From Arthrobacter ruber (GTDB lineage: Bacteria > Actinomycetota > Actinomycetes > Actinomycetales > Micrococcaceae): 64,000 nt of DNA. A model generated the notes under the pieces. That model had not been told where the DNA came from, ran no database searches, and saw only the letters and a program-made list of their open reading frames with translations. Position 1 is the stretch's first letter, and every line of letters begins with the position of its first letter. A program made the translations under genes and the position numbers. The stretch spans positions 1 to 64,000 of the forward strand of contig NZ_PPTH01000016.1 in NCBI RefSeq assembly GCF_002954225.1. The letters run 5' to 3'. Of this stretch, positions 45,166 through 54,126 are shown piece by piece.

Positions 45166-45770
45166 ACGTCCGCCGTACGCCCGGCCGCGAAGGCGGACAG
45201 CACGCCCGTCCTCGCGAGGCCGCGCATGGCCAGCCATGAGAGCAGGCCCGCGATGACGACGCCGGAGATGCTCGCGAACAGCGTGTAGAGGAGCTTGAAC
45301 TCGATGCTCCACAGCGCGTTGTAGAGGATGTTCTCGCTGATGGCGAGCGCCAGGCCCGCACCGAGCCCGGCGAGGAGCGCGACCGGGAGGTTCCACTTCC
45401 GGTAGAGGAAGAGCAGGAAGACCAGTTCCGCCCCGATGCCCTGGATGGCCCCGGAGAGCAGCACGCTCACCCCCCACTGGGTCCCGATGAGCGCGGAGAC
45501 CACCGAGGCGAGCACCTCGCAGTAGATGGCCGCGCCGGGCTTCCGGATGATCAGCCCGCCGAGCACGCCCGCGATGAGCCAGCCGCCCGAGTACAGGCCT
45601 GCGAGCGGCGGGAAACCGGCGGTGAGGACGCTGATGCCGGAGTAGCCGGCGGACCACGCGAAGAACAGGACGCCGACGGCGACCGCGATGACCGAGGCCA
45701 CCACGATGTCGACGACGCGCCACTGCCGCGTCGACGCCGGGGCGCCCCTGAGGGATGTTGACGATGCCAT
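45162..45770 (-). CDS. ykoE: ECF transporter substrate component for thiamine precursor (YkoE)
   Basis: Membrane substrate-capture protein of 202 residues with about six helices; GFPPLAGLYSGGWLIAGVLGG and IQGIGAELVFLLFLYRKWN match the YkoE family, linked to hydroxymethylpyrimidine/thiamine uptake. The TPP riboswitch 75 bp upstream confirms the thiamine regulon. ATG 45770 follows a GGAGGAA site. Confidence 0.93.
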   Translation of the reverse strand: MASSTSLRGAPASTRQWRVVDIVVASVIAVAVGVLFFAWSAGYSGISVLTAGFPPLAGLYSGGWLIAGVLGGLIIRKPGAAIYCEVLASVVSALIGTQWGVSVLLSGAIQGIGAELVFLLFLYRKWNLPVALLAGLGAGLALAISENILYNALWSIEFKLLYTLFASISGVVIAGLLSWLAMRGLARTGVLSAFAAGRTADV

Positions 45771-45844
45771 GGGAATTCCTCCTGGGATACAGGAGGGGAG
45801 AGTGTCGGGCGTCGACGCAGCGATACCCGTGCACTCTGAGAACT

Positions 45845-45946
45845 CGACTCCCTTCGCCGGTACTAGCCGGATCAGGTTCGAGGGTCTGCGGCGGTCCGCA
45901 CTCTCAGCGCCCGGCCCGGCAGCATGCTGCCGATCGGCGCTCCCCT
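45845..45946 (-). promoter_or_regulatory. TPP riboswitch (THI element)
   Basis: Read on the minus strand it shows the conserved GGGGAGC 5' arm, CTGAGAG, and the block ACCTGATCCGGCTAGTACCG with GAAGGGA, the canonical thiamine pyrophosphate aptamer core. It lies in the 302-bp gap before ykoE and would repress the transporter when thiamine pyrophosphate is plentiful. Confidence 0.95.
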
Positions 45947-46072
45947 GTCGTGTGTTGCTTGAGCGTTCCCGATCCTACACCGGCGCAGCGGTGTCCCGCC
46001 GATCGTGCCTGCGATCGGGTGCGGAGCACGACTAGGCTAGGCGCAGGACTATTCGGACCAGAAGGAGAAACC

Positions 46073-46333
46073 ATGAACGTGGTGTTCAAACTGCTCGGCG
46101 TCGGCCTCAGCGCGGGTGCGGGCTTCGTCGGGACCAAGCTCGTCGACTTCCTGTGGGAGAAGATCACGGGCGAGGCCCCGCCGAAGAGCAAGGACGGGCT
46201 GGAGAACACCCTGCGCTCGGCGCTCGTGTTCGCCATCATCTCGGGGGCCGTGAGCACCACCATCCAGGTGCTCACCAACCGCTCCACGCAGAAGGCGATC
46301 GCCCGGTACTCGAAGACCCGCGACCTGACCTGA
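46073..46333 (+). CDS. DUF4235 small membrane protein
   Basis: Protein of 86 residues with two hydrophobic segments (about 3-25 and 47-68) and a charged loop (WEKITGEAPPKSK) between, the pattern of DUF4235 proteins. Function unknown. AAGGAG precedes the ATG and TAGGCT (46033 region) is a candidate -10. A classic intrinsic terminator follows. Confidence 0.85.
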   Translation: MNVVFKLLGVGLSAGAGFVGTKLVDFLWEKITGEAPPKSKDGLENTLRSALVFAIISGAVSTTIQVLTNRSTQKAIARYSKTRDLT

Positions 46334-46367
46334 CCCGGTCCGGCCTTCCGCCGGTCGGAGGAGGTCG

Positions 46368-46398
46368 AAGGGAGGAGGGGCGTCCCTCCTCCCTTTTT
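46368..46398. terminator. Textbook intrinsic terminator
   Basis: AAGGGAGGAGGG (46368-46379) and its exact complement (46384-46395) enclose a four-base loop and run into a T tract (46394-46398) in the plus direction; it also lies just beyond the stop of the convergent FUSC gene. Confidence 0.93.
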
Positions 46399-46425
46399 CG
46401 TGGCATCCCGCGGCCGGTCCCCCGA

Positions 46426-47553
46426 TCAGTCCGCGCCCTCGATGCGCAGCCCGGGTGTCACGGCCTGCAGGATGCGGTGCAGGCTCATGGCGATGGCGGC
46501 CGCGGCGCCGAAGGGCACGTCCGGGGTGGAGGAGTCGTACGCCGCGGCCGCGAGGGCCCGCAGGCTGTCCTCAGCGGCCTGGAGCGTGGCGGCGTCGTCC
46601 TCCTCCACGGTCCACAGGTCGAGCACGTCACCGACGGCGGTGAACGAGCGCTGGAGGGCCGGCCGGACGGCCCGCGGGATGGGGTGCTCCCTGGACGTCC
46701 CGTGCAGGGCGTCCTGCAGCATGTTCGTGATGTTCAGCGTGTGGGCGGCGACCACCTCGAGGACCTCCACGTGCTGGTGGTCGCGGCGGACGTCGCGCGG
46801 GTGGAAGCGGCGCCGGACGTTGCCCTTCCGGCTCTCGTCCGCGTACTGCAGGGCGTCGCGCGCGTTCCGGGCGGACGCCATGAGGTCGTCCCGGCGCTCC
46901 GACCAGCGGGGGTCGTCCGCGGCCCAGTCCGTCTCGAGGGCCTCGCCCATCTCCTGCAGCTGCCGGGCCGCCGTCCTGCGGAGCCGGCTCATCTGCCCCA
47001 CGGCGTCATTCAGGTTCAGTGGCGGCAGGATCAGCGCGCTCACCGCGACCCCCACGCCCACCCCCACCACGGTCTGCACGAGGTAGCCGAGCGAGTACCC
47101 GAGGTTGTCGTTGCCGATGACGAGAACGAACAGCCCGGCGGAGGCGATGCCGGAGCCACCGCCCGCCGTCCTCCGCAGGGCGCCTCCCAGGAGCACGCCC
47201 GCTCCGACGACGAAGGCGATCGTCGCCCAGTTCGGATCCCCTGCCCAGACCGCCACGTAGGCCAGGACGATCCCGATCGTGAGACCGACGACCGTCTGCA
47301 GTCCCGACTTCAGCGACCCGGCGACGGTGGGGTAGATGGCGAGCAGGGCGCCCAGCGGTGCGTAGTACGGGTACCGGGAGGCCTCCCCGGGGATGGCCAG
47401 CGCAAGGGTCCAGGCGACGGCCGCGGCAAGCGCGGCCTTGGCGGCGAGGAGGAACTGGGGACTGACCGCCGCGGAGCGCAGGCGGTCCTTCAGGTCGTCG
47501 TCGAAACGGGCGGCGAGGACACCCCGGCCGGATGTGCTCCTGTTCTTGGCCAT
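46426..47553 (-). CDS. FUSC-family membrane protein
   Basis: Protein of 375 residues with about six N-terminal helices (about 30-190; AAVAWTLALAIPG, YYAPLGALLAIYPTV) followed by a cytosolic helical part (about 195-375), the layout of fusaric acid/aromatic acid exporters. A role in efflux of aromatic compounds is inferred. ATG 47553 lies six bases after CATACT (47560-47565, minus strand), again leaderless. Confidence 0.85.
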   Translation of the reverse strand: MAKNRSTSGRGVLAARFDDDLKDRLRSAAVSPQFLLAAKAALAAAVAWTLALAIPGEASRYPYYAPLGALLAIYPTVAGSLKSGLQTVVGLTIGIVLAYVAVWAGDPNWATIAFVVGAGVLLGGALRRTAGGGSGIASAGLFVLVIGNDNLGYSLGYLVQTVVGVGVGVAVSALILPPLNLNDAVGQMSRLRRTAARQLQEMGEALETDWAADDPRWSERRDDLMASARNARDALQYADESRKGNVRRRFHPRDVRRDHQHVEVLEVVAAHTLNITNMLQDALHGTSREHPIPRAVRPALQRSFTAVGDVLDLWTVEEDDAATLQAAEDSLRALAAAAYDSSTPDVPFGAAAAIAMSLHRILQAVTPGLRIEGAD

Positions 47554-47718
47554 CCCCGCAGTATGGCAGCCGGACCTGAGAACGCCCCTGCCGCAGCGAC
47601 CCCGGGAACGGAGTCGCCTCCCGGTGACGACCGGCCCCTTACTACTCAGGGATGACGCGCGGGGGCGTCTTCCTTCCTAGGCTTGGAGGGTCGTAAACCG
47701 TCGGCCGAAGGAGGAGAC

Positions 47719-48012
47719 ATGCACTTCGTCCACAGCAGGGCCCTCTGGTTCCTGGCCACCCTGCTCGTGCTGATGCCGGTCCTCGTGATCGCGCACACCG
47801 AGACCGGGCGCGCCCTGGACGCCGCCGTCCTCTACAGCCTCATCACCGCCGCTGCCATCGGGGGTCTCAACGCAGCCCTCGTCAGCCGGCGCCGGCACTC
47901 CGGCCACTCCGGAGAGCCGCCCGCGCACGGCCGGGGGACAGCCTCGCCCGGACCGATGGCGCAGGCCGGACGCACGAAGGACCGCCCCCGGACGGGACGG
48001 TCCTTCGTCTGA
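47719..48012 (+). CDS. Small two-helix membrane protein, unknown
   Basis: Protein of 97 residues: hydrophobic helices at about 8-26 and 35-55 followed by a basic, Gly/Pro-rich tail. No family recognised. AAGGAGGAG precedes the ATG; TAGGCT is at about 47681. The 3' end of the frame forms a 10-bp terminator-like hairpin with the downstream cycA end, so the tail sequence is constrained by that structure. Confidence 0.7.
   Translation: MHFVHSRALWFLATLLVLMPVLVIAHTETGRALDAAVLYSLITAAAIGGLNAALVSRRRHSGHSGEPPAHGRGTASPGPMAQAGRTKDRPRTGRSFV
47975..48007. terminator. 10-bp hairpin over stop-proximal coding sequence
   Basis: CGAAGGACCG (47975-47984) and its complement (47998-48007) are perfect with a 13-base loop. 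It lies inside the last codons of the plus-strand gene and 21 bp from the convergent cycA stop, so it likely terminates both. Confidence 0.65.
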
Positions 48013-48027
48013 ACGGGAGGGCAGGAC

Positions 48028-49503
48028 CTACGCGGTGCGGGCCCGTTCGGACCGCACCAGGGCTTTGTGCTCCTCGATGCGGGCCTGCTGGAGCGGTGTC
48101 CTGCGGTTCAGGAGCCAGGCACCGCCGAGCAGCGCGAACCACAGGGGCGCGATGACCAGTGCCAGGCGCGTGTCCTCAGCCTGTGCGAGGGCCACGAGCA
48201 TGAAGAGGAAGAACGCGAGGACCACGTACGGCATGAACGAGGAGCCGGGCATCCGGAAGGCCGATGCCTCGTGCAGCTCGGGCCGACGGCGGCGGAACGC
48301 GACGTAGCTGATGAGGATCATGGACCAGACGAACATCGTCAGGACCGAGGCCACCGAGGTGACGATGGTGAAGGCACCGATCACGGAGTCGCCCGAGTAG
48401 AGCAGGATCAGCCCGGCGAGCAGGAAGATGCAGGAGAACAGCAGGGCGTTCTGCGGGACCTTGCGGGAACTGAGCTTGCCGAACGACTGCGGCGCGTTGC
48501 CGTCCTGCGCCAGCCCGTAGACCATGCGTGAGGTCGAGTAGATGCCGGAGTTCGCGCTGGAGGCGGCCGAGGTCAGCACCACGAGGTTCACCACGACGGC
48601 GGCGATGCCGAGGCCTGCGAGCGTGAACATGCCGATGAACGGGCTGTTCGCGGCGTCGATGGTCCGCCACGGGTTGACGGCCATGATCACGATCAGCGCA
48701 CCCACGTAGAAGAGCAGGATGCGGATGGGGATGGAGTTCACGGCACGGGGCAGCGTCTTCTCGGGGTCCTTCGTCTCCGCGGCGGCGGTGCCCACCAGTT
48801 CGATGCCGGCGAACGCGAAGATCGCGATCTGGAAGCCGAGGATGAAGCCGAAGAGACCGTGCGGGAACATGCCGCCGTCGTTCCAGATGTTCGCGAGATC
48901 GGCGACCTGCCCGCCGGGCGACTGGAAGCGGGTGGCGATCATGACAATGCCCGTGACGATCAGCGCGAGGATGGCGACCACCTTGATGATGGCGAACCAG
49001 AACTCCGCCTCGCCGAACGCCTTCACGGTGGGGAGGTTCAGGAGCAGCAGCACCACGGGGGTGGCGAGCGCCGGGATCCACAGCGGGGTGCCGGGCGCGA
49101 GGATGTCGACGTAACCGGCGATGGCGACGATGTCCGCGACACCGGTGACCACCCAGAAGAACCAGTAGGACCAGCCGGTAAAGAAGCCCGCCCAGGGGCC
49201 GAGCAGGTCGCCGGCGAAGTCGCTGAAGGACTTGTACTCGAGGTTGGAGAGCAGGATCTCGCCCATGGCGCGCATGACGAAGAACAGCATGAAGCCGATG
49301 ATCATGTACACGAAGATCACGGAGGGGCCGGCGAGCGAGATGGTCTTGCCGGAGCCCATGAACAGGCCGGTGCCGATTGCACCACCGATGGCGAGCAGTT
49401 GGATGTGGCGGTTGCTGAGCGCCCGGGTGAGGTGCGGGGACTGGTGCTGGTCGCCGGCGGCGTGGGCCGTGGAGACCATCGCCGAGGAAGCGGATTCGGG
49501 CAT
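48028..49503 (-). CDS. cycA: D-serine/D-alanine/glycine permease-like APC transporter
   Basis: Amino acid-proton symporter of 491 residues with 12 helices. LSNRHIQLLAIGGAIGTGLF at about 27-46 is the APC signature and SGKTISLAGPS follows; GILYTSRMVY-type loop SGIYSTSRMVYGLAQDGNAP in the middle matches CycA. ATG 49503 has AAGGAATT about ten bases upstream. Monocistronic. Confidence 0.88.
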   Translation of the reverse strand: MPESASSAMVSTAHAAGDQHQSPHLTRALSNRHIQLLAIGGAIGTGLFMGSGKTISLAGPSVIFVYMIIGFMLFFVMRAMGEILLSNLEYKSFSDFAGDLLGPWAGFFTGWSYWFFWVVTGVADIVAIAGYVDILAPGTPLWIPALATPVVLLLLNLPTVKAFGEAEFWFAIIKVVAILALIVTGIVMIATRFQSPGGQVADLANIWNDGGMFPHGLFGFILGFQIAIFAFAGIELVGTAAAETKDPEKTLPRAVNSIPIRILLFYVGALIVIMAVNPWRTIDAANSPFIGMFTLAGLGIAAVVVNLVVLTSAASSANSGIYSTSRMVYGLAQDGNAPQSFGKLSSRKVPQNALLFSCIFLLAGLILLYSGDSVIGAFTIVTSVASVLTMFVWSMILISYVAFRRRRPELHEASAFRMPGSSFMPYVVLAFFLFMLVALAQAEDTRLALVIAPLWFALLGGAWLLNRRTPLQQARIEEHKALVRSERARTA

Positions 49504-49712
49504 GGGGTAGGAATTCCTTCTGCGGCTGCAGGGCATGCGGGCATGACTGCGAGCGGGTGGGTCGGGATGAGGACAGACCTAAAACCCTGAACCGTCCGCG
49601 GGCGTGAGTCAAATCACGGCGCCGGGAATCGTCGGTCGACATCCGTCGCGGGCGGCCGTTCCACCCGCCCCGGGGCCTTCTCTGTCCCCCGGGACTTCGA
49701 CATACTGGCCGC

Positions 49713-50360
49713 ATGACGATCCTCAGCACCCAGGACATCCTCGACGCCGGGCTGGACGACTGGCGGAAGCTGGCGCAGGCACTGCATGCCCGCTTCCTGA
49801 CGCGCGACTTCGCCACGGGCCTCGCGTTCGTCTCCGCCATCGGGGAACTCGCGGAGGAGGCGGGCCACCACCCCGATGTGACGCTCACCTACCCGCATGT
49901 CGACGTGAGGCTCCTCAGCCACGACGCGTCCGGCGTGACCGGGCGCGACGTCGAGCTCGCCCGACGGATCAGTCGGGTCGCCGCCGGCCAGGGCGTCCCG
50001 GCCGATCCCGCCGCGCCCGCCGTCGTCGAACTCGCCCTCGACACCGCGGACGTGGCCGCCATCGGTCCGTTCTGGGCCGCCCTGCTGACCGGCGACGCCG
50101 GCGCGCGGGACGGGGACGACATCGAGGATCCCGGCGGGCGGGTGCCGCTGCTGTGGTTCCAGCACACCGACGCCCACGAGACCCCGCGGCAGCGCTTCCA
50201 CCTGGACGTGTGGGTGCCGCACGACGCGGCGGAGGGGCGCATCGCGGCCGCCGTCGCCGCCGGGGGCAGAGTGGTCGACGACGCCGCGGCGCCGTCCTTC
50301 ACGGTGCTGGCGGACGCCGAGGGCAACCGCGCCTGCGTCTGCACCATCCTCGACCGCTGA
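49713..50360 (+). CDS. Pterin-4a-carbinolamine dehydratase fused to VOC domain
   Basis: Fusion of 215 residues. Residues about 1-95 form a PCD/DCoH domain with GHHPDVTLTYPHVDVRLLSH (catalytic His residues) that would recycle tetrahydrobiopterin. Residues about 105-215 form a glyoxalase/bleomycin-resistance (VOC) fold (LDTADVAAIGPFWAALL, HLDVWVP). The VOC part may bind a related small ligand; its function is unknown. ATG 49713 is six bases from CATACT. The FAD monooxygenase starts 12 bp later. Confidence 0.88.
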   Translation: MTILSTQDILDAGLDDWRKLAQALHARFLTRDFATGLAFVSAIGELAEEAGHHPDVTLTYPHVDVRLLSHDASGVTGRDVELARRISRVAAGQGVPADPAAPAVVELALDTADVAAIGPFWAALLTGDAGARDGDDIEDPGGRVPLLWFQHTDAHETPRQRFHLDVWVPHDAAEGRIAAAVAAGGRVVDDAAAPSFTVLADAEGNRACVCTILDR

Positions 50361-50372
50361 CCCCCGGAGCCG

Positions 50373-51947
50373 ATGATGACCCCTGAAGGTGCGGCGGACG
50401 ACGTCGAGGTGCTCGTGGTCGGGGCCGGCCCCACGGGCCTGATGCTGGCGAACTGGCTGGTGAAACTGGGCGTGCCCGTCGCGGTCATCGACGGCAAGGA
50501 CGGGCCGACGGTGGAGTCGCGCGCCCTGGGCGTGCACTCGCGCTCCATGGAGATCTACGACCAGCTCGGCGTCGTGGACGGCGTGCTGGCCGAGGCCCAG
50601 CACGCCGAGTCGCTGCGCCAGGGGTACGGGCGGAAGGCCTTCACCCCCATCCCGCTGACCCGGCTCGGGCAGGGCCTCACGCCCTACCCCGGGATGTACA
50701 TGCTGGAGCAGAGCGCCAACGAGCGGATCCTTGCCGCCAACCTGCAGGCAACCGGCGGATCCGTGCGCTGGCGGCACCGGCTGGCCACCCTGGAGCAGCA
50801 CGACGGCGCCGTCTCCGCCGTCGTCGAGGGCCCCGCCGGGACCTCGACCATCCGTGCGCGCTTCGCCGTCGGCTGCGACGGTGCGTCCTCGGCCGTCCGG
50901 TCCCTGTGCGGCACGCCCTTCGAGGGCACGACCAGCCGGCAGAGCTTCTACCTCGTGGACGCGCTGGGCGTCCGGGGGCTCAGCCCCGCCTCCGTGAACA
51001 TCCGCCAGGGCGCCACCGAGTTCCTGCTCGCGTTCCCCATGCGCCCGGCGGAGGACGGCCGGAGCGGGCAGCGCCTCATCGGCATCGCCGGCGACGACAC
51101 CCCGCCGATCACGGAGGACGTCGCGCGCCGCCGCCTGGCCGAGGGCTTCGGCGTCACGTACGAGGACCACCGCTGGTTCTCCACGTACCGCGTCCACCAC
51201 CGGATCGCCGCTCGGTTCCGGACCGGCTCCGTGTTCCTCGCCGGCGACGCCGCCCACGTCCACTCACCCGTCGGCGCGCAGGGCATGAACACCGGACTCC
51301 AGGACGCCCACAACCTCGCGTTCAAACTCGCGGACGTGGTCGCGGCTCGTGCCCCGGAGTCGCTCCTGGACCGCTACGAGGCCGAGCGCCGACCCGTGGC
51401 CGTGCGCCTGCTGAGGACGACGGACACCGTGTTCCGCGGGGTCACCTCCCGCAGGAGGACCGCGGTCCTGGTACGCCGCTACGTGCCGCAGGTGGTGCTG
51501 CCCGTCGCCATGGCCGTGCTGCCCCGCCTGCCGGTGGGCCGCCGTCTGGCCGGATACCTGGGCCAGCTGAGGATCCACTACCGCATGCCCGGCTCGCCCC
51601 CGGGGCGGCGCCGCGACGCCGTCGTCGGCCGCCGCCTGCCCTGGACGGGGGAGAACTTCGCGGCACTCCGCACCGCGGTGTGGCAGCTGCACCTGTATGC
51701 GGGGGACGACGCCGCGGCACGCCTGGCAGGTGTGGTCGCCGGCGAGCTCGGACTTCCCCTCTCCACCTTCGCGACGACCGGGTCGACCCCGCTCGAGGCC
51801 GGCGTGCTGTACCTCGTACGGCCCGACGGCTTCGTGGCGGCGGCGGCCACGCCTGCCAAGGCGCTCCCCGCCTTCGACGCCGCGCGGCGCGCCTCGCCCA
51901 CAACGGGATCCCCTGCTCACCCCGCCGAGACGAAAGGACTGCCATGA
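50373..51947 (+). CDS. FAD-dependent aromatic hydroxylase-type monooxygenase
   Basis: Flavoprotein of 524 residues of the PHBH/PheA class: VLVVGAGPTGLMLANWLVKLG (ADP fold, about 11-31), the DG-type FAFPM region, VFLAGDAAHVHSPVGAQGMN (about 288; GD motif) and a C-terminal thioredoxin-like module (about 420-520). It would hydroxylate an aromatic or polyketide substrate with NAD(P)H and O2. Overlaps the UBP zinc-finger gene by ATGA; the PCD-VOC gene precedes it. Confidence 0.88.
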   Translation: MMTPEGAADDVEVLVVGAGPTGLMLANWLVKLGVPVAVIDGKDGPTVESRALGVHSRSMEIYDQLGVVDGVLAEAQHAESLRQGYGRKAFTPIPLTRLGQGLTPYPGMYMLEQSANERILAANLQATGGSVRWRHRLATLEQHDGAVSAVVEGPAGTSTIRARFAVGCDGASSAVRSLCGTPFEGTTSRQSFYLVDALGVRGLSPASVNIRQGATEFLLAFPMRPAEDGRSGQRLIGIAGDDTPPITEDVARRRLAEGFGVTYEDHRWFSTYRVHHRIAARFRTGSVFLAGDAAHVHSPVGAQGMNTGLQDAHNLAFKLADVVAARAPESLLDRYEAERRPVAVRLLRTTDTVFRGVTSRRRTAVLVRRYVPQVVLPVAMAVLPRLPVGRRLAGYLGQLRIHYRMPGSPPGRRRDAVVGRRLPWTGENFAALRTAVWQLHLYAGDDAAARLAGVVAGELGLPLSTFATTGSTPLEAGVLYLVRPDGFVAAAATPAKALPAFDAARRASPTTGSPAHPAETKGLP

Positions 51948-52285
51948 CGGACGCCATCGATACGGGCGTCGCCCCCTCGGGCACCGGCTGCAAGGAGTGC
52001 GACGCCTCCGGAGGCTGGTGGGTGCACCTGCGCCGGTGCGCCGCGTGCGGTCAGGTGGGGTGCTGCGACAGCTCCCCGTCCCGCCACGCCTCCGCGCACG
52101 CGGCGTCGGCCGGTCATCCGGTGGCGATGTCCTTCGAGCCGGGCGAGGACTGGTTCTGGGACTACCGCACGCACCAGTTCACGGACGGTCCTGCCCTCGC
52201 CGAGCCGACCAGCCGCCCGGCCGACCAGCCCGTCCCCGGCCCGGCCGGGCGCGTGCCCGCCGACTGGCGACGCCGCATCCACTGA
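51944..52285 (+). CDS. UBP-type zinc-finger protein
   Basis: Protein of 113 residues with a zf-UBP core: C16-C19, C32-C35, C40 and His residues at about 48, 52 and 58 (CKECDASGG, RRCAACGQVGCC). In eukaryotes this fold binds ubiquitin C-termini; small bacterial copies are of unknown function and may bind a C-terminal tail or flavoprotein partner. AAAGGA before the ATG; translationally coupled to the monooxygenase. Confidence 0.9.
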   Translation: MTDAIDTGVAPSGTGCKECDASGGWWVHLRRCAACGQVGCCDSSPSRHASAHAASAGHPVAMSFEPGEDWFWDYRTHQFTDGPALAEPTSRPADQPVPGPAGRVPADWRRRIH

Positions 52286-52409
52286 CCCGGGCAGCGACAC
52301 CACGGCGCGCCCCCCTGTCGTCGTGCTCCGGGCGTCGGTGGCAGCGTCTAGGCTTCGAAGGCCGGCACCGGGACGAGGAGCCGGCACCACGGGGAGACGG
52401 GGTGTGAGG

Positions 52410-52835
52410 ATGGACGGTTCCGGTGCGTCCGGTGCGGCGCCGCGCCGGCCGATGGGCTCGACCGAAGGCGGCTCGCTCCTGCCGTCGGGGTACGCCTCCC
52501 CCGCTCAGGACTGGTTCGAGGACCGCATCGACCTCAACCGCCACCTCATCAAGGACATCACGAGCACCTTCATCGTCCGGGTCTCCGGGGATGCCATGGA
52601 GGGAGCGGGCATCTCCGACGGCGACGAGCTGATCGTCGATCGCGCCCTGCGCCCGCGCGACGGGTCCGTGGTGATCGCGGTGCTCGACGGCGAGCTCGTC
52701 ATCCGCAGGCTCCGGATCGCACCGTCGGGAGTTCTGCTCGTCGCCGCCCACACCGCCTACGAGCCCATCCCCGTCCCCGATCCGGACCACCTGGTGATCT
52801 GGGGGGTCGCCACCCGGTGCCTGCACCATGTCTGA
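52410..52835 (+). CDS. umuD: UmuD-like S24 protein lacking the protease dyad
   Basis: Protein of 141 residues aligning with UmuD over [10 protein letters not shown] (cleavage region) through GVATR. In E. coli UmuD, Cys24-Gly25 is the cleavage site, Ser60 the nucleophile and Lys97 the base. Here these become Ser26-Gly27, Ala62 (codon GCC at 52593) and Arg99 (CGC at 52704), so self-cleavage should be impossible. The N-terminus (Gly/Ser/Ala-rich) is also unlike UmuD. It may act as a constitutive UmuD'-like partner of UmuC, or be a decaying gene. I see no GAAC-N4-GTTC SOS box upstream. Confidence 0.85.
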   Translation: MDGSGASGAAPRRPMGSTEGGSLLPSGYASPAQDWFEDRIDLNRHLIKDITSTFIVRVSGDAMEGAGISDGDELIVDRALRPRDGSVVIAVLDGELVIRRLRIAPSGVLLVAAHTAYEPIPVPDPDHLVIWGVATRCLHHV

Positions 52836-52849
52836 GCACCATGTCTGAG
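52824..52849 (+). repeat. 13-bp tandem duplication at umuD-umuC junction
   Basis: CACCATGTCTGAG occurs at 52824-52836 and again at 52837-52849. The first copy holds the umuD stop and an ATG that would open umuC in an overlapping arrangement, but now ends after six codons; the second copy supplies the functional umuC start. Confidence 0.9.
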
Positions 52850-54115
52850 CACCGCAGCAGCATCGCGCTGGTGGACGTCAACAATTTCTACGTCTCCTCC
52901 GAGCGCGCCTTCGACCCGTCGCTCGAGGGCCGGCCGCTCGTGGTGCTCTCCAACAACGACGGCTGCGTGATCACCCGCAGCCCCGAAGCGAAGGCCCTCG
53001 GCATCAGCATGGGCACGCCGTGGTTCCGCATCGCCGGGCAGGCGCGGGACTGGGGGCTGGAGGTGCGTTCGAGCAACTACGAGCTCTACGGCGACCTCAG
53101 CGCCCGCGTCATGGAACTCCTCGGCCGGTACACCGGGAACCTCGAGATCTACAGCATCGACGAGGCCTTCCTCACCCTCTCGGGCCCCCTGGACGCCCAG
53201 CACCGCACCGGAACCGAGATACGGGCCGTGGTGCGCCGCCACGTCGGCCTGCCCGTCTGCGTGGGGATCGCGCCCACCAAGACCCTCGCCAAGCTCGCCA
53301 ACCGCTGGGCGAAGGGCAACCCGGGCTTCGACGGCGTGTGCCACTGGGACCTGGTGCCCGAGGAGCACCGGCGGTCCCTGCTGCAGCGCCTCGCTGTCTC
53401 GGACATCTGGGGTGTCGGGGCGAGGAACGCCCAGCGGCTCAACGCGATCGGGATCGACTCGGCATGGGACCTCGCCGCCGCCGACCCCGTCGGCATCCGC
53501 AAGCGCTTCTCGGTGGTGCTCATGAGGACGGTGCTCGAGCTGCAGGGCACTTCCTGCATCACCGGACACGAATCCACCGGCAACGAGCAGGTGCTCTACT
53601 CCCGCTCCTTCGCCACACCGGTGACCACGCGGGATGCGATGCACCAGGCGCTCAGCACCTACGCGCAGGGCGCCGCCTCCCGCCTGGCCCGGAAGTCACT
53701 GCAGGGGCGGGTGATCACGGCCTTCGCCGCCACCTCACCCTTCAGCACCGGACCCAGGAGCGCGCCGACCGTCTGCGTCCCGCTGCCCGCCCACACGGCG
53801 AACCCCCTAGAACTGACGCGCGCCGCGGATCGGCTCCTCCCCCTCGTCGAGGAGGGTGTGCCGTACATCCGCGCGGGCGTGGTCGTCACCGACCTGCGAC
53901 CCGCCGGCGCCCAGGCCCTGCTGCCGGTCGACGGCTCGGCGCCGAAGGACACAGGTCTTCTCCTACACGACGTGGGCCGGCGGTTCGGACGGTCGGCCAT
54001 CGGGCTCGGCCACGCGGGGCTGAAGGCGGGCTCCGACTGGACGATGAAACGGGACATGCTCTCGCCCCACTACACGACCAAGTGGTCGGAGCTACCCGTC
54101 GTGAAGGCCCGGTAG
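52841..54115 (+). CDS. umuC: Y-family DNA polymerase V catalytic subunit UmuC
   Basis: Translesion polymerase of 424 residues. The catalytic N-terminus has [19 protein letters not shown] (metal Asp) and [12 protein letters not shown] (metal Asp-Glu); [22 protein letters not shown] is the finger region. A little-finger/C-terminal part follows from about 240. The active residues are intact, unlike those of its UmuD-like partner. Start at 52841 is in the second copy of the 13-bp repeat. Confidence 0.95.
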   Translation: MSEHRSSIALVDVNNFYVSSERAFDPSLEGRPLVVLSNNDGCVITRSPEAKALGISMGTPWFRIAGQARDWGLEVRSSNYELYGDLSARVMELLGRYTGNLEIYSIDEAFLTLSGPLDAQHRTGTEIRAVVRRHVGLPVCVGIAPTKTLAKLANRWAKGNPGFDGVCHWDLVPEEHRRSLLQRLAVSDIWGVGARNAQRLNAIGIDSAWDLAAADPVGIRKRFSVVLMRTVLELQGTSCITGHESTGNEQVLYSRSFATPVTTRDAMHQALSTYAQGAASRLARKSLQGRVITAFAATSPFSTGPRSAPTVCVPLPAHTANPLELTRAADRLLPLVEEGVPYIRAGVVVTDLRPAGAQALLPVDGSAPKDTGLLLHDVGRRFGRSAIGLGHAGLKAGSDWTMKRDMLSPHYTTKWSELPVVKAR

Positions 54116-54126
54116 GCGCACGCGCG

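Noticed and set aside
52286-52409. LexA/SOS box before umuD
   Set aside because: No GAAC-N4-GTTC or close variant is found; only a TAGGCT -10 box (52349-52354) is seen.
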